Positions 10,321-20,892 of a stretch of 64,000 nucleotides of DNA are shown here, piece by piece. Both the position numbers and the translations under genes were made by a program. The notes beneath the pieces were generated by a model. The model saw nothing but the letters and a program-made list of their open reading frames with translations. It did no database searches and had not been told where the DNA came from. Source of the DNA: Sepioteuthis lessoniana (lineage: Eukaryota; Mollusca; Cephalopoda; Myopsida; Loliginidae); assembly GCA_963585895.1 (NCBI GenBank), contig OY757916.1, forward strand, positions 17,090,220 to 17,154,219, written 5' to 3'. Position 1 is the first letter of the stretch. Every line of letters starts with the position of its first letter.

Positions 10321-10636
10321 ACTAGAGAACTAAAAATCAATGGAATATGAAGGTGACGGTGATACCAATTGTAACTGGTGCACTTGGAACAATTCCCAAA
10401 GGATTGGTAAAGACACTGGAAGACTTGGGAATGAGAGGATGGTTTGGTTTGGTTTGGTTTAGTGGAGACTATCCAGACTACAGCATCATTAAGATCGACC
10501 AGTATACTGAGAAGAGTCCTTGAGACTTGGGGAGATTTGCTGGCACTCAAACTTTAGTGAGAAATCATCAGCTAACGATGATGTGAAAATCTCTCAAAAG
10601 AATAAAATGATAATAATAATAATAATAATAAAAGCT
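10321..10636 (+). mobile_element. LINE-S 3' end
   Basis: It contains 'gtgacggtgataccaattgt' (encoding VTVIPI), 'aaggattggtaaagacactg', and the 3' terminus 'aaatgataataataata', matching the ends at 56827 and 63845. A (GGTTT)n insertion at 10440-10460 interrupts it. The ATA-repeat tail fits a LINE 3' end. Confidence 0.75.
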
Positions 10637-11026
10637 TAAAACCAAATTTTAAATAATCTATGGACGTATTTATTTTGAAATATATACAACAGGATGGAAG
10701 AAAATCCTTTAAAAAGCGTTTAACAATTTGATATCTTTATGTATTGCGACTGCTGATAAAAAATGAGTGTATAAATTACTTTCTTGCAATAAAAAATCTG
10801 CTGTCGCCATAATTTTTGGAAGGCGTCAGAATATATATAAACGGAGTTAGATTTATACCGTGAAATTGTGAAAGAATTTACGTTTTTCCTCTTTTGAGAA
10901 ATTAGTTGCCTCCAATAAAATGGCCTAGCTAGTGAGCTATTTGACGTTCATATAAGATTTTACGTTAGCCATTATTCGCAAAAGCAATACGATGCGCTTG
11001 AAGTGTTAAAACAAGACAATGGCGTA
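10637..11026. other. unassigned AT-rich stretch
   Basis: No gene or repeat recognised by eye. Confidence 0.45.
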
Positions 11027-11299
11027 TCACCACTGGGACTCTTTAACAATCTGCAAGTGCACTGGTGTCTTGCGTGGAATAGACATAGTTCTGGTTTGGC
11101 ACTGTATTGTGCCAGCGATATTGAAATCACTAGACTTTTTGGAAGTAATAAAATAACAGAAGAATGTCGTGTCATGCCACCTTTCATCTTTTTTACTTTT
11201 AGCATGATTCTTTGCTTCCCGTTCCAGTCTGTGTAATCGGCTTTTAAAATTTTCTAGGTTATATCTCAACTTGCTTACTGAGTTCACGATGGAATCCAC
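11027..11299 (-). CDS. unrecognised open frame, possibly coding remnant
   Basis: This 90-codon minus frame has a charged, possibly helical N-terminus ('LENFKSRLHRLEREAKNHAK', about residues 15-34), then an unremarkable C-terminus. Composition is less AT-rich than its flanks. I do not recognise the family. It could be a transposon gag or transposase piece, or chance. Confidence 0.2.
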   Translation of the reverse strand: MDSIVNSVSKLRYNLENFKSRLHRLEREAKNHAKSKKDERWHDTTFFCYFITSKKSSDFNIAGTIQCQTRTMSIPRKTPVHLQIVKESQW

Positions 11300-11467
11300 T
11301 GTATAAAAAATTTTTTTTTTTCTTCTGTTATTTACAAGAAAATTACTTTGAGAAATCCTGTTTGCTGTCGGAATTTTAATTTCAACTTTTCCATAAGTTC
11401 AATTTTTTTTATTTTTTTGCTTTCGGACAGGAATTTTACAATGACAATTTAACCTTTTTCAGCATGC

Positions 11468-11722
11468 TTAGTATAAGTGGGTAGAGTGTTCGCTAATGGC
11501 CCAGGAGAGCGGGGTTCCATCTCAGGTCGAGTCACACCAAAAACTAAAAAAAATGGTACTTCATACCTCCTCGCTTAATACTCAACATTATAAGGTACGT
11601 ATCAAGAGTAAAGTGGAGGAATCCGGAGAAAGAACTAGCGCCCTCCACTACAGCTCGGTGTAGTAGCCGTTGAAAAGGGAACCTTCGAGCCGCCCTCGAC
11701 TACAGTCACTAACTTTACAACG
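11468..11722 (+). repeat. SINE-B copy
   Basis: The head lost its first bases ('gtgggtagagtgttcgctaa') and is followed by 'ggttccatctcaggtcgagt' where others have the B box. The body 'acgtatcaagagtaaagtgg' and the end 'ccctcgactacagtcactaa' match 40590-40848. Confidence 0.75.
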
Positions 11723-12655
11723 ATATATACCATATAATAGTTTATATAAACACCTATAGAGTAAAATAAAATCAATTTGGCTCGGTATAAGTTATTCATA
11801 TACACTGAGTACGTTGAGTAAAAAATCGTCTAAATTACGCAAAAATGAAAATAAGACAAATTTATCAGATATATTCACCAAAATCACTCGAAAATATCTT
11901 GAAATACTATGGATTATATTCATTCAAAGAAATCGTGATTGGCTTCAACCACGGCCTCCAGACAAGTTCAGAAGCTCCTGTAAGCCTTTCCGACAGTCTC
12001 CTTGTTTAAATTGGTAAATGCTACCGTTATTTTTGCCTTCAGATTATCTTTGTTGCCTCACGGAGTTTTGTTGGTCACTCGCTCAACCGTGATCTATAGA
12101 TAATAATCAATAGAACTACAATATGAGGAGTTAAGCGGCCGGATGTTAGGAGTGATGTAGTTGCAGAAATTTTCTGACAGCCAGCGGTGAGTTTTCCTAC
12201 TTGTGTAGCATGACGCCAAGTCCTGTTGCTAAATGTAGGATCTTTCAGCAGCCGTCCTCTCGATCAAGAGTAGCACTATATCCTCCAGACGCTAGATATT
12301 GGCGTCTGTGTTGAATCTGACGCCATGAGGGAAGATGAATGAAGGCATGACATCACCATCGCTAGTGACCACCCCAAACACCATGATGTGGACTGGGTGT
12401 TTGATTTTTATCATTATGAATATGAATCAGTCGATTGACAGTGAAACACCCTGAAATCTTCGTACGGGAACTTTCGGTGTGAATACTACCAGTACAACGT
12501 GCCGTTTCCAAATTTCTGGACGAGTGAATTGTATAATGATACAACTTGTCTCATTGTATTCAACTAAATCTATTTTATTGTATAGTAGACAAAACTTGAC
12601 AAATAAAGTGAATACATGAAATTAATGATTGAATATTGCAACAATTTACCTATAG
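11723..12655. other. unassigned
   Basis: About 930 bases without a recognised gene or family. The middle (12100-12540) is less AT-rich, but no frame over 70 codons has family-like content. Confidence 0.5.
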
Positions 12656-12741
12656 CACCCTCTACTAGTTATAGAAAATGAACTTAGCTTGGTAGAAGTT
12701 ATTATTATTTGATAGGAATACTTGATACCATGTAAATGTAA

Positions 12742-12995
12742 AGTTGGCGACCGTAGTCGAGGGCGACCAGAAGGCCCCGTTTTCAATGGCTACTACACCG
12801 AGGCGTAAGGTAGGGCGCTACTCCTATCCCTGAATTGCTCTACTTTACCCTTGATACGTACCTTATATAGCGGAGTGTTAAGCAAGGAGGTACTAAGTAC
12901 CATATTTAAAGTCTTTGGTATGACGTGACTTGGGATTGAACCCAGGTTTCCCGGACCATTGGCGAACACTCTACCCACTAAGCCAATGAGCCGGT
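12742..12995 (-). repeat. SINE-B with 9-bp target duplication
   Basis: A full copy on minus. The head 'gcttagtgggtagagtgttc' is A-box-like, and the B-box-like part is at about 12925-12940. TAAATGTAA at 12733-12741 and 12996-13004 are target-site duplications inside a type-2 family C unit. Confidence 0.8.
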
Positions 12996-13386
12996 TAAAT
13001 GTAACTGTAGACCGATAAAAATATAAAGGGAACAGTGAAAAATATAGTTATGATTACAATCAAACATTAACAAATTAATCAAACTTTAGCATAGAATAAC
13101 TCATAAGGAATTGACATGTCACTAAATAAACCAAACCGTATCATCGCGTAAATATCAGTATCAGATTATTGATTGATAGCTTTTACCGCATGTAAACCTA
13201 CCAAGGAGACTACGTTCATTGTATCTACATATTCACATTCTTTTTATAGTTGCTTAAGATATTTTGGCAATGGTCCTATCGAATATGAATAATAAAATCA
13301 CAATAATACTTTCCGACCAATCGGTCCCAACCAGCGTCCAGTCAGCAGAACTGGAATGTGTCCCTATTGAGTACATTCCCCTCTAA

Positions 13387-13515
13387 GGGGAGATCGTAGA
13401 CGACATCCTGCTCTACGACTCCTACATCAAAGGAGTCTTCTATCACACCTTCGATTTCCGGCTTTATTGTGCAAAAAATGGAATCGTTCACAACAGGGAC
13501 AAATTCCAATTCTGC
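13387..13515 (+). pseudogene. Ty3/gypsy-type reverse transcriptase fragment
   Basis: Reading from ATC at 13393 gives 'IVDDILLYDS', then 'FYHTFDF', 'CAKNGIV' and 'NRDKFQFCQ'. This is the YxDD-box region and downstream block of a gypsy-like RT, with I in place of the usual Y. A TAA lies just upstream at 13384-13386. There is no methionine start, and only about 43 codons survive. The 3' end runs straight into an LTR-D-type module. Confidence 0.7.
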
Positions 13516-13575
13516 CAACTAGACGCTAGTTGTGACCCATCGGCCGGTAAGTGTTATTGTGATTCAACACGAATA
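13516..13575 (+). mobile_element. LTR-D hairpin and splice-donor module
   Basis: 'gccaactagacgctagttg' (a GCCAACT..AGTTG hairpin-like pair) precedes 'ccggtaagtgttattgtg', the same module found near one end of LTR-D copies. Here it is joined directly to an RT fragment. Confidence 0.5.
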
Positions 13576-13589
13576 AATTTTAAACAGAT

Positions 13590-13657
13590 GTGTTTGACTC
13601 ATAGATGGGACCCTAATAAGTATTACCACGTCAGGACAGAACTGACATGGAGGTATT
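13590..13657 (-). repeat. family C fragment, target of the hAT insertion
   Basis: 'gtttgactcatagatgggac' and 'taataagtattaccacgtca' are degraded family C head text read on minus. The hAT element sits at its right edge with GAGGTATT duplicated. Confidence 0.5.
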
Positions 13658-14619
13658 CAGTGGCGACTCTAGCCTATTTTTGCTACTCATGCCCCCCGCC
13701 CTCTGTCAACTTCAGTTCCCAACCCGTGGTCCGTGGACCCAAAGTAAGTCATCATAGTTGCTATTGCGTGATTCTCCATTGTATAGCACAGATTGGCAAA
13801 CGTACCTTGCATGGTGTTTTTTTGTAAACAATCAAGATACTATATAATTTGTAGTCTTGTTAATACAGTAGATAAGATAATTTTTTTCCTTTCAAAAGTA
13901 TAGAAGAAAAGAGATGTTCATTACTATGACGAGAAAAATATGTTTATTAGAATAAAGAAACTGATGACAATATACACAGACACAGCTAGTAGTTTCAATT
14001 TCGCTTAAAATAAAGATTATTTGTTGAAAATGTATTCAAATAAACAAATTTTAGTTACAGAATTTAATATATACAACATTCATTAAAGAAATAGAGATCT
14101 GTTAGTGAAAAAACGAATTAAAACACGCCGTTTAACCAACATTTACCATAGCGATGATGCTATCCCCCTCTCTCTCTCTCGGTCCCTCTCCCTCTTCCCA
14201 ATACATCTATCAGCAGTCACAACGTGCTAAGATTTTTGAGCACGGTGTTAGGGTTGCTCTTGTTATTGGCTACAGCCAAAAGCGGATTTCTCTAACATTA
14301 CTGTTATTATAAGGGTCTAGTGCCTGGCACAGATTGGGCGTTCAACATTATAGCCGATTTTATGGGATGTTCAATGAATCTGACGGTGGCCGGACAAAGA
14401 CCATCCGTTCAAAACAACATCGTTGTATTATTCCCAGATATATTTATGAACTTTTGGCTACTTAGTTATCGAAACTTGAATAGATACGTAATTTAATTGA
14501 GATCAGACTAAGTATGTTTGCTTGAAATTAATGGATGATTTTTAATCCATTTTGAATAACATTGACCGAGTTATTGGTCGTGCCGGGCACGAGTAGCACT
14601 AGTCCCGTCTCTGCCCCTG
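13658..14619. mobile_element. non-autonomous hAT transposon, 962 bp
   Basis: It starts CAGTGGCG and ends CCCCTG (CAGGGGCAG on the other strand). The terminal regions share 'TGCTACTC(A/G)TGCCC' in inverted orientation. An exact 8-bp duplication GAGGTATT lies at 13650-13657 and 14620-14627, as expected for the hAT superfamily. No transposase frame is inside, so it would depend on an enzyme supplied elsewhere. Confidence 0.85.
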
Positions 14620-14627
14620 GAGGTATT

Positions 14628-14984
14628 GCTAGTTTAGCTTAGATGTGTAGCAAAATCAAGAACTTGAGTCTCTAAGCCAAAATGTGGTTGTTTTCAGTCT
14701 CGTTCAGCCAACTCCTGCGGTGACACTCATTCCATGTTGCATTGCACATCGTTCTTATGTTGGATAACATCAGGGTTATGACGGGGTAAGACCTGGCTCA
14801 TGTACAACTAAAGGTCTTGCATACAACTTTGTCCTGGTCTGCATCGTGACCCAGGTGTACATCCAATAAGTCTAGTGAGACAGATGAACGACAAAGTCAT
14901 TATTATTCAGTCATCAAAGTATTTTTCTGACTTTCCGCGATCTTACATCGCCTTTTACCTGGATTGTATATATACTTATTAATC
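14628..14984. other. unassigned
   Basis: No gene or repeat family recognised. Confidence 0.45.
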
Positions 14985-15572
14985 CCTCCGCGAGTGCAGG
15001 ATGTGACATAAGATCATTTTTTAAGGAGAGTTTAAGTTATCGTAAGGCTCGGTAGCAATGAGTCAGTGCTCACATGCGTAATAATGATTACGAGTTGAAG
15101 TGAGATTATATGGACATTAGGACGTTCCACTATTCGAAGGTGGCCAAGTCCATTCCCTGGACAGTGATTAGTTACTGGCCCAGTGAGTGGGCATATATAT
15201 TAGTGTATACATACACCGGCTTGCTTCAGTCATATTTCAGGTGTTACAGGTTCGGTATTGAGTTACCGTACGTTCTACTTTTTGTCTGCCAGCCGGATGC
15301 TAGCTGGGGCCGTTGAGCCGGTAAGTGTTCTTATTCTTGTTTATTCTGCACAGTAGAGCAGTGACTTCTACAGAATTCAGGGTTTTCCTTCTAGACCAGT
15401 TGCCACACCAAAGTTTAGGAGCTCAGTTTGCCATTATATTTACCCATAACCGGAGAGAGCATAGTTGAATGTATACCTTTTCCATTTTGAGAAATACAAA
15501 CAGCCTAATCCAGGATTTGAACTCAGGTCACTATGTCCGTTTTCTTCGACGGTAACCGTTATACCAGGAGCG
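14985..15572 (-). repeat. SINE-A split by LTR-D
   Basis: The 3' part is 'ccctccgcgagtgcaggatg' at 14985-15030. The 5' part resumes at 15373 with 'gaattcagggttttccttct' and ends at 'aaccgttataccaggagcgc'. The LTR lies at the GAATTCAG site of the SINE body. Confidence 0.65.
15036..15372 (+). mobile_element. LTR-D, inserted in SINE-A
   Basis: In order: 'cgtaaggctcggtagcaatg', 'ttatatggacattaggacgt', a TATATATTAG box at about 15193, 'cttgcttcagtcatatttca', the hairpin 'ccagccggatgctagctgg', 'gagccggtaagtgttctt' and the end 'gagcagtgacttctaca'. The first about 15 bp are eroded, so the left target duplication is lost. Confidence 0.75.
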
Positions 15573-16360
15573 CTTCAAATTTTGCTGAATTATATATTCT
15601 ATCATAAACGAACGAGTCTAATTTCAAATCAACAAATTCTCTAATGAATTTTTCAATATTCTGAAATTGTTGAAACTGTTGACCAGAGGAGAGTTGCATG
15701 AAAGTTAACAAGTGTGTAGAAAAGGTCACAAGTAGGAGAATCTTCCACACTAGCTTTCTGATTGTTTCTCTCAAAACAAGAGAACAGGCATAGTCACGTA
15801 GCAAAAGAGGCAATCAACTTCCTCATCTAGAAAAAAAATCTTTTGTTCTTTCTCTCTTTCTCTCTCCAATGAATACAAATTTATATTAATTTTCTTTACA
15901 TTTCCAAACTATTGTTTGTATTGCGTCTTCCTTTAAATTCATGACTTTTCAAGTTCTGATGTCTTCCAGCATGTTCTTTATCTCAATCTTCAAATTTTCT
16001 TTTTTGAACTTCGTGAAACATTTCCGACATTGCGTCATAACGAACACCTTCATTGATCCACTGCCATATTTGCATGGTACTTTTTTTTAATGGCTTTACA
16101 ATTAAATAGGCCACAAAGATTAATACGCCATTAAGCAAAGTGACCAATTAAAAGAATCATTAAAGAAAAACTACTGCCCATAAATTAGGTTGTTCAGAAA
16201 ATACTGTTCGATTTTAGTTTAAATTGTTTAAATTATCTTCTAAAAGTTTTTATTAATTTATTATTTCTTTTTTTTACATTTCTAAGGATTAAAGTGTCCG
16301 CTCTGTTAATTTTCTATCACTTTCAGAATTTGACTTTAAAGGTTATATGTCCCTAATCAT
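15573..16360. other. unassigned; CT tract
   Basis: AT-rich. A TCTCTC tract lies at 15849-15868. Text at 16172-16210 ('aggttgttcagaaaatactg') resembles some mariner termini but has no partner. Confidence 0.4.
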
Positions 16361-16361
16361 G

Positions 16362-16685
16362 AAGCCCAGTCGGCTGGGGCAGTAGGACACGCTAACTGCA
16401 TCTCTGCAGATGGGTAAGACTAGCGACTAGAAGAAATCTGATAAATAAAACATGTCCTGGATATGACATAGAACTAATGGTGAGGCTCCAGTCCTGGAGC
16501 TTTGGGGGACCCTTCATTTTCATTAATCCCAGGTTCCTTTGACCAATGAGTGTTAGCGCCTGTTACTCTTCTATCGATGAGTCAAATTGAACTATTTTAT
16601 CATTTACTCTATTTGAAACCATTTCACAGTGAGCAAACAAATGATCTCAGGATAATTCAAAAATACTATTGTAGTGGAAGGGAAA
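16362..16685 (+). repeat. family C head and type-2 unit
   Basis: It begins 'gcccagtcggctggggcagt' with its CCCAG..CTGGG hairpin and continues 'tctgcagatgggtaagac', 'tcctggatatgaca' and 'ggtgaggctccag'. It ends in a degraded type-2 unit. Confidence 0.75.
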
Positions 16686-17575
16686 TTTCGTATTTGGTTT
16701 GGCGCGCAATTTAATTCGACACTTAATTTCACCCAATCAGCATGACCTATCCTATTCAACCCGGAACTTCCTTTCCCGGGCAGCAGCAAATTGGGTAAGC
16801 TGCCAAACACAGTCTCTTTAGCTGAACAACGCTGCCCAGTGCAGACGTCTCACTGCGGCTCTAGAATAGCAGCAGCATGGACACATGAGGAAACCTATCT
16901 AATTCATGGATTCCTTGCAAGGAATCCCAGTTGAATATAAATTAGATACATTCAACATGCCTTGCACAGGCACAACTTTATGTCACCCTCAAAATTGACT
17001 TTGTCAACGCGATGCTTTTATTCCGCTCTCGACACCTAGCTATCAATTCACCTCTGGACCACTTTAATGGAGACCAACTCACACCTTCTCCCCAATTTAC
17101 CAGACGCACAAAAACCACGGTGACTCCAAAGTTCATTTTCCTCCAACTGCAACATGGCTTTCGCTAAACTACGGCGAACACAATCCCTCGCACGTCCGAC
17201 GACACACGCTGCCATCTCAACCTTCTCATAACTCCATTTCGTCTCCTTACTCACAATCTTACTCACCACGAGTTTTGCAGCACAAACACAAACTAAATTT
17301 CCCATGCTGCAAATAAAAACTATTCCTAAAAACACATTTCTACCTTCGGCATCTTACTTCTTCATCCTTCCTTTAATACCTAACTACAATTAGCGAGGGA
17401 CCTAACAACACTTAGCGAGGAAACAACACAACGTAAACACACACACACACACACATGTTACACCATCTTCCTCGGTAAACACAAACAAATATTTTCCCCG
17501 CTAACAAACAAACACAATTTTACAACTGCTAAACTATTATCCACATACTATGTATTCGTTTACAAGACATATGTA
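16686..17575. other. unassigned, GC-richer block with an open minus frame
   Basis: A 95-codon minus frame (17048-17335) and a 68-codon frame (16604-16810) lie here. Neither matches a family I know. A (CA)n run is at 17437-17456. There may be single-copy sequence here, but nothing shows that it is expressed. Confidence 0.3.
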
Positions 17576-17838
17576 AGTAAAAAGTAAAGTTAGCGACCAT
17601 AGTCGAGGGTGACCCGAAGGCTCCCTTTTCGATAGCTACTACACCAAGGTGTAGGGGAGGGCGCTACTCCATTCCCTGGATTGCTCCTTTTTACCCTTGA
17701 ACCGTACCTTATAATGCTGAGTGTTAAGCAAGGTGGTATCAAGTTCCATTTTTAAAGTCTTTGGTATGACTCGACCTGGGATTGAACCCAGGTCTCTCGG
17801 GCCATTGGCGAACACTCTAACCGCTGGGCCAATGTCCC
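17576..17838 (-). repeat. SINE-B with 12-bp target duplication
   Basis: A full SINE-B on minus. AAGACATATGTA is repeated exactly at 17564-17575 and 17839-17850. The 3' end adjoining the left duplication reads as a short A/T-rich tail. Confidence 0.85.
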
Positions 17839-18004
17839 AAGACATATGTATATATAATAAAAACATGATTTAGTATTAAATCACCATCAAAGGTTGATAT
17901 ATCATAAACCACAGCCAAAACTAAACTAAATCACGACTACCCCCAAAAAATGCATTTCTTTTTTTAGCCTGATTTCAAGTTTGGTCATAATTTTGCTTCA
18001 TGAA

Positions 18005-18345
18005 AATGCCCGGCTGATTGTTGCTAGGATAGCTCATTCACTCAGAATGTGAGCCTTTGTCCTATTCACCATATTTTCCTGATCTCTCACCCACCAACAA
18101 CTATCTTTTCAAGCATCTGGACACTTTTTATGCCAAAATAACTTTCAGAGAAGAAGAAAAAATTGCATTTAAAGATTTCTTGGCATCAAAACCTTTAAGG
18201 TTCCATTGTACAGGTATAAATAACTTTGGCAATCGATGGCAGAAATGTTCAGGGATTATATTTTGACTGATTAAAACATTGTTTAAATTCATTATTTCAG
18301 AAATAAAAATTTGTCAAAAAATCGGATATCATTTTACGAACAAGG
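18005..18345 (+). pseudogene. mariner transposase C-terminus
   Basis: The frame contains 'YFPDLSPTNNYLFKHLD' then 'FREEEKIAFKDFLASKPL' and 'GINNFGNRWQKC', typical of the end of a mariner transposase. The third catalytic Asp (usually PDLSPTDY) is Asn here. The 3' flank 'aatcggatatcattttacga' looks like the end of a mariner terminal repeat. Confidence 0.75.

Positions 18346-18376
<31 letters not shown>
18346..18376. repeat. (TA)n microsatellite
   Basis: An uninterrupted TA run directly after the mariner relic. Confidence 0.9.
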
Positions 18377-18378
<2 letters not shown>

Positions 18379-18499
18379 AGGAAACTTTTTTCATTGTCTA
18401 GTCATCTATAGTGAATGGATGAATAAAAAATGAAAATGTAAAGGGTGATATGAAAAAGGTAGCAGATACCAGGTAAAAAAAAAATTAAACCATTGTTTT

Positions 18500-18880
18500 A
18501 TATGGATAGGATATAGAAAATATTGGTAAAACCCTTATTTTCTTTGTAATACGATGTAGGTGGTCTGCCAAGCAGACGATCCCTTTGTCTGTTTTGGCGC
18601 GAAACCAGACAAAGGGTTTGGACTCGAGATCTGGACGTGACCGGAAGTAGGAAGGGAACGCCAGTCAGACAGTGAGACAAAGGGACTGAGAAAAAAGCAG
18701 TTGGCGAAGGGTGACGCGAGTGGCCAGTCGACTCCGGGCAGCAGAAGTGACCAGTCGGCATGAGTGAGTCCAGGACCAGTGAAAGAAGACTGATCAAGAT
18801 GGGTTGGCATTCCTAGTAGCATTGTAGAATTTTCGCTAGAATCCACGCTAGCGTTAGTTTACATATGCACACAGGAAATG
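18500..18880. other. GC-rich block with strong hairpins, LTR-like
   Basis: CCCTTTGTCTG (18581-18591) pairs with CAGACAAAGGG (18605-18615) around a loop containing TTTTGGCGCGAAA. A second hairpin, GTCTG..CAGAC, lies at 18564-18578. Composition suggests LTR or other element DNA, but I found no second copy. Confidence 0.45.
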
Positions 18881-19415
18881 CAGAGTGTTACATAACTCCC
18901 TCTCTTGCACCTTGAGTTAACCTAACTATTTTGTTCGTTTGTTCTCTTTTCCCCACTCCCTTGATTCTATTTCTTGTAGCCGTAAAGAAATGCGCGATAC
19001 CCCTATCGGAACCACTAGTTGATCACCGGCCAAGAAGTGAAATGGTTCGAAGAAGTTGACGTATTCGGCGGGGGGGCGAGTTGGGTATCGTCACATCTTA
19101 AGCTAAAAGAAAATCCCGAGAATGGCTTTCCACGTTTTTTGAGGAGACAATGTCCGTGAGATGATATGATGACATTTCAAATACTGTATAGTGAGGTTGT
19201 CAACACAACAAGCCCTTCGCCGCTTGGCGAATGATGTGAACATATACTACGCTTTTTCATTTTCACTCTCTTCGAGTTTTTCATGTCAGTTTTAATTGAT
19301 GGTTTTTCACTTAAGTCAGAATGACAGCAAGTCTCTATAAGATTCTTCTACGTAGTCTGAATAATCTAGATGGTCACAATTCTTTCTCTTGTGTTCAATT
19401 TCTGAATTCTCTTTT
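18881..19415. other. unassigned
   Basis: It contains a TTCGCC..GGCGAA hairpin near 19218-19233. No family recognised. Confidence 0.4.
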
Positions 19416-19419
19416 TGGG

Positions 19420-19998
19420 CTGTTGAATACACTGACTGCACTTTTTGGAGCTGTTGAATACACTGACTGCACCACTGCAGAGGGGTAAGCCCCACCCCTT
19501 TAACGAGTGTCCTGGATATGACACTAAACAATCTGATGGTGAGGTTCCAGTAATACTGGGGCTTTGAGGAATGCAGAGCACCCCTTCATTGCCATTGCTC
19601 CCAAGTCCACCTTGGCCCGGAGTGGTAGCACCTGATAGGGCCTTATCTATAGGGTAAATAGAACTAACAGCATTCTTATGCTAAACTAAATTGTTTGAAA
19701 TAGAAGGGTTGTTGACAGTTAAACCGTACTTACATTTAAACTGCGTGCTTATGCTTAACTGAATTATTTGAAATAGAACTGTTTTTCGACATTAAAACTG
19801 TATTTACATTTAACTGAATTGTTACATATAACTTCTTGAATAGTTTGAAATAAATGTTTTTGACAAACTTTGAACTAATGCTAAACTGAATTGTTTTAAA
19901 TAGAACAGTTTATTTACATAAAAATGGATTTGGCGTTAAATAATCTACAAAGGTTAAGATGCCATAAAACCCAACGAACCAAACCAAACCTCTTTTTC
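19420..19998 (+). repeat. family C, full length
   Basis: The head has a local tandem duplication of 'gctgttgaatacactgactg' (19429 and 19462). The head block, three internal units ('gaattgtttgaaatagaac'-like), the tail 'aataatctacaaaggttaag' with 'atgccataaaac', and a terminal (CCAAA)n follow. Confidence 0.85.
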
Positions 19999-20097
19999 AG
20001 GATTTTAAGGGACTGTTCCAAGGGAACCAACTATAACTAATATCACCATCAACTTGATGTTCCACAGCTTTCTTAGCTCTCGGGCAAGATCCAGATA

Positions 20098-20700
20098 TTT
20101 GTTTGTTTGGGTGCATGGCAAATGAACCTGTATGAGTTATTTAATGCCAAATCCATTTTTATACAAATTAATTTCAATTTCAAACAATTCAGTTTAGCAT
20201 AAGTACACAGTTTAATCGTCAAAAATATTTCTATTCCAACTTATCGAGTTCAGTCAAAGAGTTCTAATTCAAACAATTTAGTTTAGTATATTTTTTGTTT
20301 ACACACAGTTAAATGTCAAAATAGTCCAATATCAAACAATTCAGTTAAGTCTAAGTACAGTATCAATGTCAAAAACATTTCTTTTTCGAACAATTCAGTT
20401 TAGCATTAGTATGCAGTTTAAATGCCAAAACTGTTCTATTTCAAGCTATTTAATTTGACATAACTACGCAGTTTAGTTCTATTTGACCCAAAGATAGGAC
20501 CCTATCAGGTGCTACCAATCCGGGTCAGTGTCAACCTGTGAGCGATGGCAATGAAAAGGTACTCCGCATTCCCCAAAGCTCCAGCATCATTGGAACCTCA
20601 CAATCAGATGGTTTAGTGTCATATTCTAGGACGCTCGTTGGGGGTGGATCTTGCCCCTCTGCAGATGTTCAGTCGGTGTATTCTACACCCCAGCCGACTT
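20098..20700 (-). repeat. family C, inverted partner of the 19420 copy
   Basis: A tail-like 'gagttatttaatgccaaatc' at 20135-20155 is followed by internal units and a head ending 'ccccagccgacttgg' near 20700. With 19420-19998 it forms two facing arms of nearly 0.6 kb separated by about 100 bp. Confidence 0.85.
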
Positions 20701-20892
20701 GGAAACAGTATTTGTATATCTTTTTGTTTTCCTTTATTTTCATTGTAGTCCGGTGGAACAGCAAGATCCATTAAATGTAGTTTCTGGTGGCTAATGTTGG
20801 GAATCAAGTGTTTAGTGCTAACTGCTGTATATTAAGCAGCAACAAGTATTTTAACTCGCCATCATTTTGCATCATCATCATCATCAAGAGTA

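Noticed and set aside
12793-12978. Small minus frame with 'SIPSHVIPKT'-type text, also at 17639 and 38843
   Set aside because: These are translations of the tRNA-like B-box region of SINE-B, recurring only because the SINE recurs.
16172-16210. Mariner-like terminal text
   Set aside because: No partner terminus or transposase remnant lies within a reasonable distance.
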